DNA of 64,000 nucleotides, from assembly GCF_022429645.1 (NCBI RefSeq), contig NZ_CP092480.1, forward strand, positions 248,001 through 312,000, given 5' to 3'. This document shows, piece by piece, positions 35,762-46,000 of this stretch; the stretch's first letter is position 1; every line of letters begins with the position of its first letter. A program made the position numbers and the translations under genes. The DNA comes from Lutibacter sp. A80. Its GTDB lineage: Bacteria > Bacteroidota > Bacteroidia > Flavobacteriales > Flavobacteriaceae. The notes under the pieces are model-generated. The model ran no database searches and was not told the DNA's origin. It was given only the letters and a program-made list of their open reading frames with translations.

Positions 35762-36154
35762 TGAATTGTTATGAAAAAGATTCAAGCTACACCAATAAAA
35801 AAATAAAATAAGCGTAGCTTAAAAAGATATAGGTCTATGAAAACCTAACATTTAAAAGTAAACATTTAGACTTAAACTTCCTAAAAAAAATGTTTTTTTA
35901 ACTTCAACAACCAATTCAAAACATTCAATTAAAAAAGTAATTGATATCATAAAACACTTCATTTTTTTTAAGTACTTTTAACCCTCTTTGACAAATTAGT
36001 TTTTACATATTTGTTAAAAAAAATGCTAAAATGAAATTTCAAATAACCAATTAAAGCAAGCGTTTTACTCTATAAAGCTATTGATAGCTTGTAAATCAAA
36101 ATAAAAAATATGCTTTTGTGGTTTACTTAAAATATTAAATACATAAAATTATAA
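35762..36154. other. Leader region of the restriction-modification operon
   Basis: About 390 bp without a gene before hsdM. The operon promoter should be here, but I find no convincing -33/-7 pair. Confidence 0.4.
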
Positions 36155-38536
36155 ATGAACACCCAATCACACAACAAACTTGTATCCTTTATTTGGTCTA
36201 TTGCAGACGATTGTTTAAGAGATGTTTACAGCCGTGGAAAATACAGAGATGTAATATTACCAATGGTGGTGTTGCGTAGATTAGATGCGCTGTTAGAGCC
36301 AACCAAAGATGCAGTAATGGAAGAATTAATATTCCAACGTGATGAAGCAAAATTTACGGAATGGGATGAAGGTGGGTTAAGAGAAGCTTCTGGATATGTT
36401 TTTTACAATACCAGTAAATGGACTTTACAACGCTTACACAATACGGCAACCAACAACCAACAAATATTACAAGCTAATTTTGAAGAATATTTAGACGGTT
36501 TTAGTTTCAATGTAAAAGAAATCATTCAAAAATTCAATTTAAAAGGTCAGGTAAACAAAATGGCTTCTAATGATATTTTATTGGATGTTTTGGAAAAATT
36601 TACGTCGCCAAATATCAACTTAACACCATTTGAAAAACCAGATCCCGATGGTAGAAAATTACCGCCGCTTTCTAATTTAGGAATGGGGTATGTTTTTGAA
36701 GAATTAATTAGAAAATTTAACGAAGAAAACAACGAAGAAGCTGGTGAGCACTTTACACCACGTGAAGTAATTGATTTAATGACACATATTGTGTTTGATC
36801 CTATTAAAAATAATTTACCACCAGTAATGACTATTTATGATCCTGCTTGTGGTTCTGGAGGAATGCTCACCGAAGCACAAAATTTTATTAAAGATGAAGA
36901 AGGAGAAATAAAAGCAACAGGCGATGTGTATTTGTATGGTAAAGAAATAAACGAAGAAACCTATGCCATTTGCAAAAGTGATATGATGATTAAAGGAAAC
37001 GATCCCGACAATATTAGAGTGGGTTCTACCTTATCTACCGATGAATTTGCAGGGCAATCATTTGACTTTATGCTGTCAAATCCTCCCTACGGAAAATCTT
37101 GGTCAAAAGAATTAAAATATATTAAAGATGGTAAGGATGTAATAGATCCTCGTTTTAAAATTCAACTCAAAGATTATTGGGGTGTTGAAAAGGAAGAAGA
37201 TGCTACACCACGTTCTAGTGATGGGCAATTACTGTTTTTAATGGAAATGGTGAATAAAATAAAACCATTAAACCAAAGCCCAAAAGGTTCTCGTATTGCA
37301 TCGGTACACAACGGTTCTAGTTTGTTTACAGGTGATGCTGGCGGTGGAGAAAGCAACATTAGACGCTATATTATTGAAAACGATTTGTTAGAAGCCATTA
37401 TTCAAATGCCAAATAACTTGTTTTATAACACAGGTATTACTACGTACATTTGGTTATTAAGTAATAACAAAGCGGCAAACCGAAAAGGAAAAGTACAATT
37501 AATTGATGCCGGACAATTATACCGTAAACTTCGTAAAAATTTAGGAAATAAAAACTGTGAATTTGCGCCAAAGCATATTACTAAAATTGTAAATACGTAT
37601 GCAAAAATGCAAGCTATTGAAAGTTCGGGTGAACATAGTATTGCATCACAAATTTTTGATAATGAAGATTTTGGGTATTACAAAGTAAGCATAGAACGTC
37701 CAAAACGATTAAAAGCACAATTTTCTGAAGAACGCATTGAAATTTTGCGTTTTGACAAAGCAATTAAAGAGCCAATGCAGTGGGCTTTTGAAACCTATGG
37801 CGAAAAGGTATATACCAACATTGTAGCTTATAAAGAGGAGATAGAAAACTGGTGCGAAAAAAATGAGTTGAATCTAACAGCAGCTAATAAAAAGAAACTG
37901 TTAAAACAAGAAACTTGGAAAAAGCATTTAAACTTAGTTACCGAAGCTACAGCCTTAATGGAAACTATTGGAATTAAAGAATATAACGATTTTAATATAT
38001 TTAAGAAGTTAGTTGACAAGCAATTAAAAACTTCAAAATCTAAAGTAGGTGCAAGTGAAAAGAAAGCCATTTTAAATGCGGTAAGTTGGTACAGTCCAGA
38101 TGCTGAAAAAGTAGTTAAAAGCACTACAAAAATTACAGGTGATAAACTAACAAAACTCTTATCACATTTAAGCTGTGAAGAAAAAGATTTACCAAACTTT
38201 GGATATTTCCCAACCGTCATTGCGAGGCGCGAAGCAACGAAGCAATCTGCCAATAAAGGAATGTACACCACCTACGAAACTGAAAGCGACCTACGAGACA
38301 CTGAAAACGTACCACTAAAAGACAATATACAAGCTTATTTTTTACGAGAAGTAAAACCACACGTATCAGAAGCTTGGATAAATCTAGACGCTACCAAAAT
38401 TGGCTACGAAATTAGCTTCAACAAATACTTTTATAAACACACACCTTTACGAAGTATTGAAGAAGTAACAGCAGATATTGTAGGTTTAGAAGAAAAAAGC
38501 GATGGTTTAATTGCGGAAATTTTAAACTTGGTATAA
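36155..38536 (+). CDS. hsdM: Type I restriction-modification DNA methyltransferase HsdM
   Basis: 793 residues, longer than the usual 500-odd because of an extended C-terminal part. The N-terminal HsdM_N helical domain (1-160) precedes the N6-adenine methylase domain, with SAM motif I DPACGSGGML (from 229) and catalytic motif IV NPPY (from 309). The methyltransferase protects host DNA and is required for restriction. In the C-terminal region a REP-like palindrome is read in frame at about residues 687-699 (IARREATKQS). The stop codon overlaps the hsdS start by one base. Confidence 0.95.
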   Translation: MNTQSHNKLVSFIWSIADDCLRDVYSRGKYRDVILPMVVLRRLDALLEPTKDAVMEELIFQRDEAKFTEWDEGGLREASGYVFYNTSKWTLQRLHNTATNNQQILQANFEEYLDGFSFNVKEIIQKFNLKGQVNKMASNDILLDVLEKFTSPNINLTPFEKPDPDGRKLPPLSNLGMGYVFEELIRKFNEENNEEAGEHFTPREVIDLMTHIVFDPIKNNLPPVMTIYDPACGSGGMLTEAQNFIKDEEGEIKATGDVYLYGKEINEETYAICKSDMMIKGNDPDNIRVGSTLSTDEFAGQSFDFMLSNPPYGKSWSKELKYIKDGKDVIDPRFKIQLKDYWGVEKEEDATPRSSDGQLLFLMEMVNKIKPLNQSPKGSRIASVHNGSSLFTGDAGGGESNIRRYIIENDLLEAIIQMPNNLFYNTGITTYIWLLSNNKAANRKGKVQLIDAGQLYRKLRKNLGNKNCEFAPKHITKIVNTYAKMQAIESSGEHSIASQIFDNEDFGYYKVSIERPKRLKAQFSEERIEILRFDKAIKEPMQWAFETYGEKVYTNIVAYKEEIENWCEKNELNLTAANKKKLLKQETWKKHLNLVTEATALMETIGIKEYNDFNIFKKLVDKQLKTSKSKVGASEKKAILNAVSWYSPDAEKVVKSTTKITGDKLTKLLSHLSCEEKDLPNFGYFPTVIARREATKQSANKGMYTTYETESDLRDTENVPLKDNIQAYFLREVKPHVSEAWINLDATKIGYEISFNKYFYKHTPLRSIEEVTADIVGLEEKSDGLIAEILNLV
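38215..38249. repeat. REP-like palindromic element inside hsdM
   Basis: A sequence starting CGTCATTGCGAGGCGCGAAG and ending GCAATCTG. I recall CGTCATTGCGAGG-type elements as common dispersed repeats in many bacterial genomes. It is higher in GC than its surroundings and has ATTGC/GCAAT ends. Here it is translated in frame. Confidence 0.75.
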
Positions 38537-39849
38537 TGGTAGTAGAAAATAACATACAACGCTACAACAAGTATAAAAATTCTGGTGTAGAATGGTTGGG
38601 TGAAATTCCTGAGCATTGGGAAGCTTTGGCAAATAAATATATTTTCAATTTGAAGAAAAATCAAGTTGGAAAAAATTCAGACAAGTATGCTTTACTGTCA
38701 TTAACTCTTAAAGGGATTGTAATTAGAAATATAGAAAACGGAGGGAAATTTCCAGCTGAATTTAACACCTATCAAGAAGTTAAAAAAGGAGATTTTGTTT
38801 TTTGTTTGTTTGATGTAGAAGAAACTCCTCGTTGTGTAGGTTTATCTAATTATGAAGGAATGATTACAGGTGCTTACACTGTAATGGAACCAAATGATGA
38901 TTTTGATAGAAGTTTTTTATACTATTTCTATTTGAATTTAGATGCAGATAAGAGAATGAAACCTTTATATACGGGGTTAAGAAATACAATTTCTAAAGAT
39001 AATTTCTTTTCTTTTAAAACGTTTGTTCCTCCCTTAAAAGAACAAACCGCCATAGCCCAATTTTTAGACGATAAAACCACCAAAATAGACGATGCTATTG
39101 CTATTAAAGAGCAACAAATAGCCTTGCTAAAAGAACGCAAACAAATTTTAATACACAAAGCGGTAACCCGTGGTTTAGATGATAGTGTTACTTTGAAAGA
39201 TTCTGGTGTAGAGTGGATTGGGGAGATTCCTGAGCATTGGGAGGTGAAGCGATTGAAGTATTTTGCAAATATTCAAGGCGGTTTCGCTTTTAATTCTAGT
39301 GATTTTAAGGATGAGGGAATACAGATTATTAAAATAGCTAATACTTATATGAATCGTTTAAGTTTGGATAGACAACCAACCTTTGTTGATAAATCATATT
39401 TACAATCTCATAAGGATTGGGTTGTTTCTAAAGATGATATATTAATGTCTTTGACAGGAACTTTAGGTAAAAAGGATTATGGTTTTGCAATTTTGATTGA
39501 TGATGATACTAAATATTTATTAAATCAAAGGGTTGCAAAGATTACTGCTAAACATAATTTTGAGCCAGAATATCTTGTAATTTTATTACAAAGTGATAGT
39601 TATCTGAATCAGTTGTATTGTTTACCAGCAGGAACAAAACAAGCAAATTTAAGTAATGATAATGTTGTTAATATAAAGATGCCTATACCACCTCTAAATG
39701 AAAGAGTTGAAATTTCAGAATTTATTGCAAGTGGCAGTGAAAAAATAGAAACCGCCATTAGCTTAAAACAACAAGAAATTGAGAAGTTAAAAGAGTATAA
39801 AAGCAGTTTAATAAATAGTGTGGTAACTGGTAAGGTAAAGGTGTGTTAG
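38536..39849 (+). CDS. hsdS: Type I specificity subunit HsdS
   Basis: 437 residues. Two half-repeats each begin with a conserved segment: SGVEWLGEIPEHWE near residue 15 and SGVEWIGEIPEHWE near 223. Each leads into a target-recognition domain and a helical spacer (EQTAIAQFLDDKTTKIDDAI; ISEFIASGSEKIETAI). This is the standard HsdS layout that recognises a bipartite DNA site. The recognition sequence cannot be read off. hsdS overlaps hsdM (TAATG). Confidence 0.95.
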   Translation: MVVENNIQRYNKYKNSGVEWLGEIPEHWEALANKYIFNLKKNQVGKNSDKYALLSLTLKGIVIRNIENGGKFPAEFNTYQEVKKGDFVFCLFDVEETPRCVGLSNYEGMITGAYTVMEPNDDFDRSFLYYFYLNLDADKRMKPLYTGLRNTISKDNFFSFKTFVPPLKEQTAIAQFLDDKTTKIDDAIAIKEQQIALLKERKQILIHKAVTRGLDDSVTLKDSGVEWIGEIPEHWEVKRLKYFANIQGGFAFNSSDFKDEGIQIIKIANTYMNRLSLDRQPTFVDKSYLQSHKDWVVSKDDILMSLTGTLGKKDYGFAILIDDDTKYLLNQRVAKITAKHNFEPEYLVILLQSDSYLNQLYCLPAGTKQANLSNDNVVNIKMPIPPLNERVEISEFIASGSEKIETAISLKQQEIEKLKEYKSSLINSVVTGKVKVC

Positions 39850-39895
39850 AAAAGTTATAATTAATAAATATCTTTGATAAATAATTAAAAATAAA

Positions 39896-41167
39896 ATGGG
39901 AGAAGAAAATAACGAGCTTGAAAGTAAAAGTACATATTTGTCTAATAGTAGTACTTCACTATATAATGTTAATTATAGCTACACAGGTGTTGAGGATGAC
40001 AATGAGAATGAAACATTAAATGATCCCTTTAATCCAAATGATATTTCAATTGATTCAAAGGGAATGGCAATGGATATGTGTTTGAGAAGATTAATACAAG
40101 GCACCATTATTTTAAATCCTGATTTTCAAAGGAAGGAGGTTTGGACATTACCTAAGAAATCACAATTGATAGAGTCTTTGATGCTTAAAATACCTATTCC
40201 AATGTTTTACGTATCTGCTGATGAAAAAGGAAATTTAACTGTGGTTGACGGACTTCAGCGTTTAAGTACAATAAGAGATTTTATTTTAGGTAAAGAATAT
40301 TTAGCAACCAAAAATGAAAAATTAAAAGGAGATGGGTTTAAATTACGGAGTCTTGAATTTTGGAAAGATTTTGATGGTGATAGATTTAATGATTTACCAG
40401 TTCATTTACAGAATAGAATTTATGAAACGGAATTTCAGTTTACTATAATTAATCCTGGAACACCTGAAGAAGTAAAACGTAATATTTTTAAAAGAATTAA
40501 TACCGGAGGAATGCCTTTAAGTAGTCAGGAAATTAGAAATGCCTTATACATAGGAAAATCTACTGAATTACTAAAGAACCTTTCTAATACAGAGGAATTT
40601 AAACTTGCCACTAATAATTCTGTTAAAGATTTGAGAATGGCTGATAAAGAATTGATATTGAGGTTTTTATCATTTTTAGTCATTGATTACAAAAAATACA
40701 AAAAAACAATTGGCATAAATTCTTTTCTAAGCAATGCAATGATAATTATTAATTCATATCCTGAATTTGAAAGTCGAGATTTTATTAAAATGATAAAAGA
40801 AGGACAAGTTAAAAAAGAAGATATTAATGTACTTTGTATTGATAAATTGGAATACTTATTTAAAATAGGAATGCAAAGGGCGTTTGATATTTTTGGAGAT
40901 CAAAGTTTTAGGAAAAGCTCATATTTAGAAAAAAAATCTCCAATTAATAAAAATTTGTTCGAGATGTGGGGAGTTTTACTTTCAAAATTAAACTCAAATG
41001 AATTTTCAATTTTATTGAATAATAAATACGAATTGATTTCTGAATATGTAGAACTATTGAAGGATAATACTTTTGAGAAAGATACATCAAGAGATAGTAT
41101 GAAAGCAACATCTGTCCTTCGCCGATTTAATAATATAAAACAACTTTTAGAAAAACATATAAAATGA
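39896..41167 (+). CDS. DUF262 (ParB/Srx-like) domain protein
   Basis: 423 residues. The DUF262 core is seen in NPDFQRKEVW (from 74), VVDGLQRLSTIRDFI (DGLQR at 118-122, corresponding to the family D-G-Q-Q-R motif) and NIFKRINTGGMPLSSQEIRN (about 205-224). DUF262 is the nucleotide-hydrolysing module of GmrSD type IV restriction enzymes and related defence proteins; the HNH/DUF1524 nuclease of GmrSD is absent here. Its stop overlaps the ATPase start (ATGA). It sits between hsdS and hsdR, so it is likely co-expressed with the type I system. Confidence 0.9.
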   Translation: MGEENNELESKSTYLSNSSTSLYNVNYSYTGVEDDNENETLNDPFNPNDISIDSKGMAMDMCLRRLIQGTIILNPDFQRKEVWTLPKKSQLIESLMLKIPIPMFYVSADEKGNLTVVDGLQRLSTIRDFILGKEYLATKNEKLKGDGFKLRSLEFWKDFDGDRFNDLPVHLQNRIYETEFQFTIINPGTPEEVKRNIFKRINTGGMPLSSQEIRNALYIGKSTELLKNLSNTEEFKLATNNSVKDLRMADKELILRFLSFLVIDYKKYKKTIGINSFLSNAMIIINSYPEFESRDFIKMIKEGQVKKEDINVLCIDKLEYLFKIGMQRAFDIFGDQSFRKSSYLEKKSPINKNLFEMWGVLLSKLNSNEFSILLNNKYELISEYVELLKDNTFEKDTSRDSMKATSVLRRFNNIKQLLEKHIK

Positions 41168-42144
41168 TAGGGTCAATAACTTTAAAAGGATTTAAATCAT
41201 TCCTTTATAATACCATAAATTTTGGAGGTCTTACAGTTCTTACGGGATTAAATAGTAGTGGGAAAAGCAGTGTTATTCAAGCAGTATTAATGGGAGAGCA
41301 AGCAATACAAAAGGGTGAATCCTTATTGGAAGGCTTTGGGGATTTTTCAGAACTTAAAAATCAATATTCTAAAAAATTAGAAATAACTGCAGAGTTTGGT
41401 GGAAATGAATGTGTCACTATAAATGAAGATGAAATTATACTTACCGGAAAACCTGACTTTACTTGTAGTTATATTTCGGCAGATAGATTTGGACCTCGGA
41501 CATCTATTCCTTTAATTTATGGAAACAATTATCATATAGGGAATCAGGGAGATAATATTACAAAAGTTATAGAACATTTTGAAAATGAAATAATCCCAAG
41601 TTCAGTAAAACATAAAAATTCTCAAGGAGATACATTTTATTACAATTTGGAAGCTTGGTTAGGAATTATTTCTCCAAACACTAAATTTAAATCAGTTATT
41701 AATAAAAAAAGCGATACATCATACATAACATTTAATGAGCATCGTTCTAAAAACGTAGGATTTGGATTAAGTTATACTTTACCTGTAATAGCGGCACTTT
41801 TATTAGGTGCTATTTCTGGAAAAACAGTCATTATTGAAAACCCAGAAGCTCATTTACATCCTAAAGGTCAAACGGAATTGGCAAGGTTGATTTCTTTAGT
41901 AGTCGAGGCTGGTTCACAAGTAATAATTGAAACTCACAGTGATCATATTTTTGATGGAATTAGAATATTTGCTAAAGAAAATGAATCTTCTTTTAACGAA
42001 AAAATAAAAACATATTGGTTTGAATTGGATGAAAAAGGAAATACAGATATTCAAGAAGCAATAATAGATGAAAATGGTAGACTAAAAGAGTGCCCAGATG
42101 GATTATTTGATCAATTTGAAATAAATTCACGACAACTTCTTTAA
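41164..42144 (+). CDS. AAA-family ATPase with DUF3696-type C-terminus
   Basis: 326 residues. Walker A GLNSSGKS (28-35) in an SMC/OLD-like ABC ATPase context (LKGFKSF before it), Walker B KTVIIENPEAHLHP (from about 220) and the switch VIIETHSDH (about 256). The C-terminus, IQEAIIDENGRLKECPDGLF followed by DQ, matches DUF3696. Such ATPases occur in defence gene pairs. Overlap with the DUF262 gene and an 11-bp gap to the next gene indicate a coupled trio. A TOPRIM nuclease domain, as in OLD proteins, is not present. Confidence 0.9.
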   Translation: MIGSITLKGFKSFLYNTINFGGLTVLTGLNSSGKSSVIQAVLMGEQAIQKGESLLEGFGDFSELKNQYSKKLEITAEFGGNECVTINEDEIILTGKPDFTCSYISADRFGPRTSIPLIYGNNYHIGNQGDNITKVIEHFENEIIPSSVKHKNSQGDTFYYNLEAWLGIISPNTKFKSVINKKSDTSYITFNEHRSKNVGFGLSYTLPVIAALLLGAISGKTVIIENPEAHLHPKGQTELARLISLVVEAGSQVIIETHSDHIFDGIRIFAKENESSFNEKIKTYWFELDEKGNTDIQEAIIDENGRLKECPDGLFDQFEINSRQLL

Positions 42145-42155
42145 ATGTTTTTGCT

Positions 42156-43061
42156 ATGGAAAAATTTTATTTTAATAATGAATGTATTGTAGGTGCAATC
42201 AGTAAGAATGATATAGATATATCATTAAAAAAAACACTTAAACAATTTAAGGAAGTAGTTAAAAAAACTAATGTTTTAAATGGGATAATTACCGAAAGCT
42301 TACCTTCTTCATTAGAATTAATGGATTCTTATACACTATTAGATGCTATAGAAAATATTGGTGATAGAGAATTGAAACGTTTAGCCTTTTATTATTTTCA
42401 AAAATTTCCGATTGAGAATGAATTTAATATTGAAGATGAATCTATATTTGAAAAGGAATTTAGCTTATTGTTAGGAGGTAATAGTATTTCAACATTCTAT
42501 CTTCCTTTCATTTCTATCGAAAAAGGTTATTCGTTTACTTTACAGGTTCACGACGATTTAAAGTCTCATCAATTAGAGTTAATAGAAAATAATAACCCTA
42601 ACGATAGACTAATAGTAAATAATCTGTATGGAGAAATTGATAATACAGAAGTTATTAAAACTATTATTGATGAAATTGAAAAACTAAAATTATCCTCTCT
42701 TGAAAAAGTGAAATCAATTATTGATGAGGTAAAGACACATAAATCATTTGATCGTGATTTTTTAAAGCTTTCACCAATTGAGCAAGAGTCAATATTGACT
42801 CTATTCAATAATTCTAAAGGAGAAAAATACCTTTTTCCAATAAAACCTGATAAGGATAAAATAAAAGAAGTTACTCTCGACAAAAGTGTTATAAATGTTT
42901 ATGAATTGAGAGTTTTCAATCCAAAATCCTTAAGAGTTTATTTTTCATTTAAAGAAACGACACTGTTAATTGGATTTTTAGGAACAAAATCAAGTGGTAA
43001 TCAGGATGATGATATTAAATTCGCTGAACAAAGGCTAGTGAACCTTTATAATACAATCTAA
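42156..43061 (+). CDS. Unknown protein with RelE/HigB-like C-terminal region
   Basis: 301 residues. Residues 1-200 have no family I recognise. From about 202 the sequence follows the RelE/ParE/HigB pattern: FDRDFLKLSPIEQESIL (helices), a short charged stretch, then VYELRVFN (from 248), SLRVYFSF (from 258), TTLLIGFLGTK and an A-E-Q-R-L helix at the end. Arg252, Arg260 and Tyr262 occupy positions where toxins of this fold carry conserved residues. RelE-fold toxins cleave mRNA or inhibit gyrase. Function here is inferred; there is no separate small antitoxin gene. It ends 5 bp before hsdR. Confidence 0.6.
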   Translation: MEKFYFNNECIVGAISKNDIDISLKKTLKQFKEVVKKTNVLNGIITESLPSSLELMDSYTLLDAIENIGDRELKRLAFYYFQKFPIENEFNIEDESIFEKEFSLLLGGNSISTFYLPFISIEKGYSFTLQVHDDLKSHQLELIENNNPNDRLIVNNLYGEIDNTEVIKTIIDEIEKLKLSSLEKVKSIIDEVKTHKSFDRDFLKLSPIEQESILTLFNNSKGEKYLFPIKPDKDKIKEVTLDKSVINVYELRVFNPKSLRVYFSFKETTLLIGFLGTKSSGNQDDDIKFAEQRLVNLYNTI

Positions 43062-43066
43062 ACCAG

Positions 43067-46000
43067 ATGAAAAGTAAAACCAACGAACAAGCATTAGAAG
43101 CAGCCATAGAAAAAGCCTTAACAGGAACCAGTTTGGAGATTTTAAAAGAAAATGAAATTGCTTTAAACGAACCACAAACTGCCTATGGAGGAAATGGTTT
43201 TTTTATAGGAAATCCTAAAGATTTCAATTTAAAATACGCAATCGATGAGGTTCATTTTTGGGAGTTTTTACAAACAACCCAAAAAGAAGAATTAGAAAAA
43301 GTACAACGTGCTGCTGACTGGAAATTAAAAATTTTAGAACGTTTTAACCGTATGATAAAAAAATACGGAGTATTGGAGTTGTTGCGTAAAGGGTTAGAAA
43401 TTGGTGATGCACATTTTACTTTATTGTATCCAAGTCCGTTAGCTAGTAGTGGGTTAAAAGTAAAAGAAAACTTTGAGCAAAACCGTTTTTCAGTCACACG
43501 TCAATTACGTTATTCGTTAGACAATCCTGCAGAAGAAATTGATATGGTTTTTTTTATAAACGGTATCCCAATTATTACAATGGAATTAAAAAACCATTGG
43601 ACTGGTCAAAATGCAAAGGTTCACGGTCAAAATCAATACAAGTTCAAAAGAGATAACAAACAACCTTTATTACAATTTGCTCGCTGTATCGTTCATTTTA
43701 CAGTAGATACAGATGAGGTGTATATGACTACCAAACTAGCAGGGAAAGACACGTTTTTCTTACCATTTAATAAAGGAAATAATAATGGAAAAGGAAATCC
43801 TCCAAACCCAAATGGTCATAAGTCAGATTATCTTTGGAACGAAGTATTAACAAAAGATAGTATTGCAAACATCATTCAGCATTTTGTGCGTTTAGGAGGT
43901 ACTAAAAAAGAAGCGTTAAATACAAGAACTTTATTTTTTCCAAGATATCATCAACTAGATGTTGTTCGTAAAATTGTAGACCACGCAACAAAAAATGGTA
44001 CAGGACAAAAATATTTAATCCAACATTCTGCGGGTTCTGGCAAATCGTATTCTATTACTTGGGCTGCCTATCAATTAATTGAGACATATCCAGCAATTGA
44101 AAATATTCAAGGTAGTAAAAGTTTAGACCAACCATTATTTGATTCAGTAATAGTTGTAACAGATAGAAGGTTGTTAGACAAGCAGATAAAAGAAGATATC
44201 AAACAGTTTTCTCAAGTAAAAAACATCGTAGCACACGCACATTCTTCCAAAGACTTAAAAGAAAGTTTAGAGCAAGGTAAAAAAATCATCATTTCTACCA
44301 TTCAAAAATTTCCGTTTATTGTAGATGGCATTTCAGATATGAGCGATAAACGTTTTGCTGTTATTATTGATGAGGCGCACAGTTCACAAAGTGGAACAGC
44401 GCACGATAATATGAACAGTGCAATGGGTCAAAAAGTAGAAGATCGAGATGAACTAGATGCACAAGATAAAATTATAGATGCTATGCAAGCTCGTAAAATG
44501 AGAGGCAATGCTTCTTATTTGGCTTTTACTGCAACTCCAAAACCTATTACTTTAGAAAAATTTGGAGTATCTCAACAAGATGGTAGTTTTAAAGAATTTC
44601 ATTTATACTCAATGAAACAAGCCATTGAAGAAGGGTTCATTTTAGATGTGTTAAGTAATTATACCACGCTAAAAAGCTATTATGAAATTTCAAAATCAAT
44701 AGAAGAAAACCCTTTATTTGATACGTCAAAAGCACAAAAAAAATTAAAAGCCTTTGTAGAGCAAGATGAAAGAACCATTGCTACCAAAGCAGAAATAATG
44801 TTAGATCATTTTATTCCAAAGTTAGTAAATACAAAAAAGCTAAAAGGAAAAGCGAAAGCAATGGTAATTACACAAAGTATTCAATCAGCTATCAGGTATT
44901 ATTTAGCTTTAAAACGTTTGTTAGATAAAAAAGGAAACCCTTTTAAAATAGCAATTGCATTTTCTGGAGATAAAAAAGTAGATGGTATTGAATATAGCGA
45001 GTCAGGATTAAACGGTTTCCCTGAAAAAGATACAAGAAATAAATTTGATGAAGATGAATACAGAATTTTAGTAGTTGCAAATAAATATTTGACTGGTTTT
45101 GATCAGCCAAAATTGACTGCAATGTATGTAGATAAAAAACTACAAGGTGTATTGGCTGTGCAAGCGCTATCTCGTTTAAATAGATCTGCACCTAAATTAG
45201 GTAAGAAAACAGAAGATTTATTCGTGTTGGACTTTTTCAATAATATTGATGACATTAAAAAGTCATTCGACCCTTTTTATACTTCTACCAAACTAAGTGA
45301 AGCAACAGATGTAAATGTACTACACGAAATAAAAGACACATTAGATGATGTGGGGGTCTATGAATGGGAAGAAGTTGAAACATTTAATGAAAAATATTTT
45401 AATGGTGTTGATGCGCAAGAATTAAGTTATTTTATTGATGTTCCTGCAGAACGTTTCAATCAAGAACTGGAATTAGAAGATGAAGAAAAAGCAGATTTTA
45501 AAATTAAAGCAAAACAATTTGTAAAAATTTACGGTCAAATGGCATCTATAATGCCTTTTGAGATTGTAAAATGGGAGAAGCTATTTTGGTTCTTAAAATT
45601 TTTAGTTCCAAAATTAATCATCAACGATCCAGAAAGTGATAAATTAAATGAATTATTAAATTCAGTAGATTTATCAACCTATGGTATTGAGCGTGTAAAA
45701 TTAAATCAAGTTATTGGATTAGATGATTCTGAAACAGAAGTAGATCCTCAAAATCCAAATGTTAGAGGAGCACACGGAGAAACAGAAGAAGATTTATTGG
45801 AAACAATCATTCAATCTTTTAATGAACGTTGGTTCCAAGGTTGGGAAGCTACACCAGAAGATCAACGAGTAAAATTTATTAGTCTAACTAAGTCAATTCA
45901 AGCACACCCAGATTTTAAAACCAAAGTTGCAGAAAACAAAGATGTTCAAAACAAAGATTTAGCTTTTAGAAAAATATTAGATGAAGTAATGTCTAAACAA

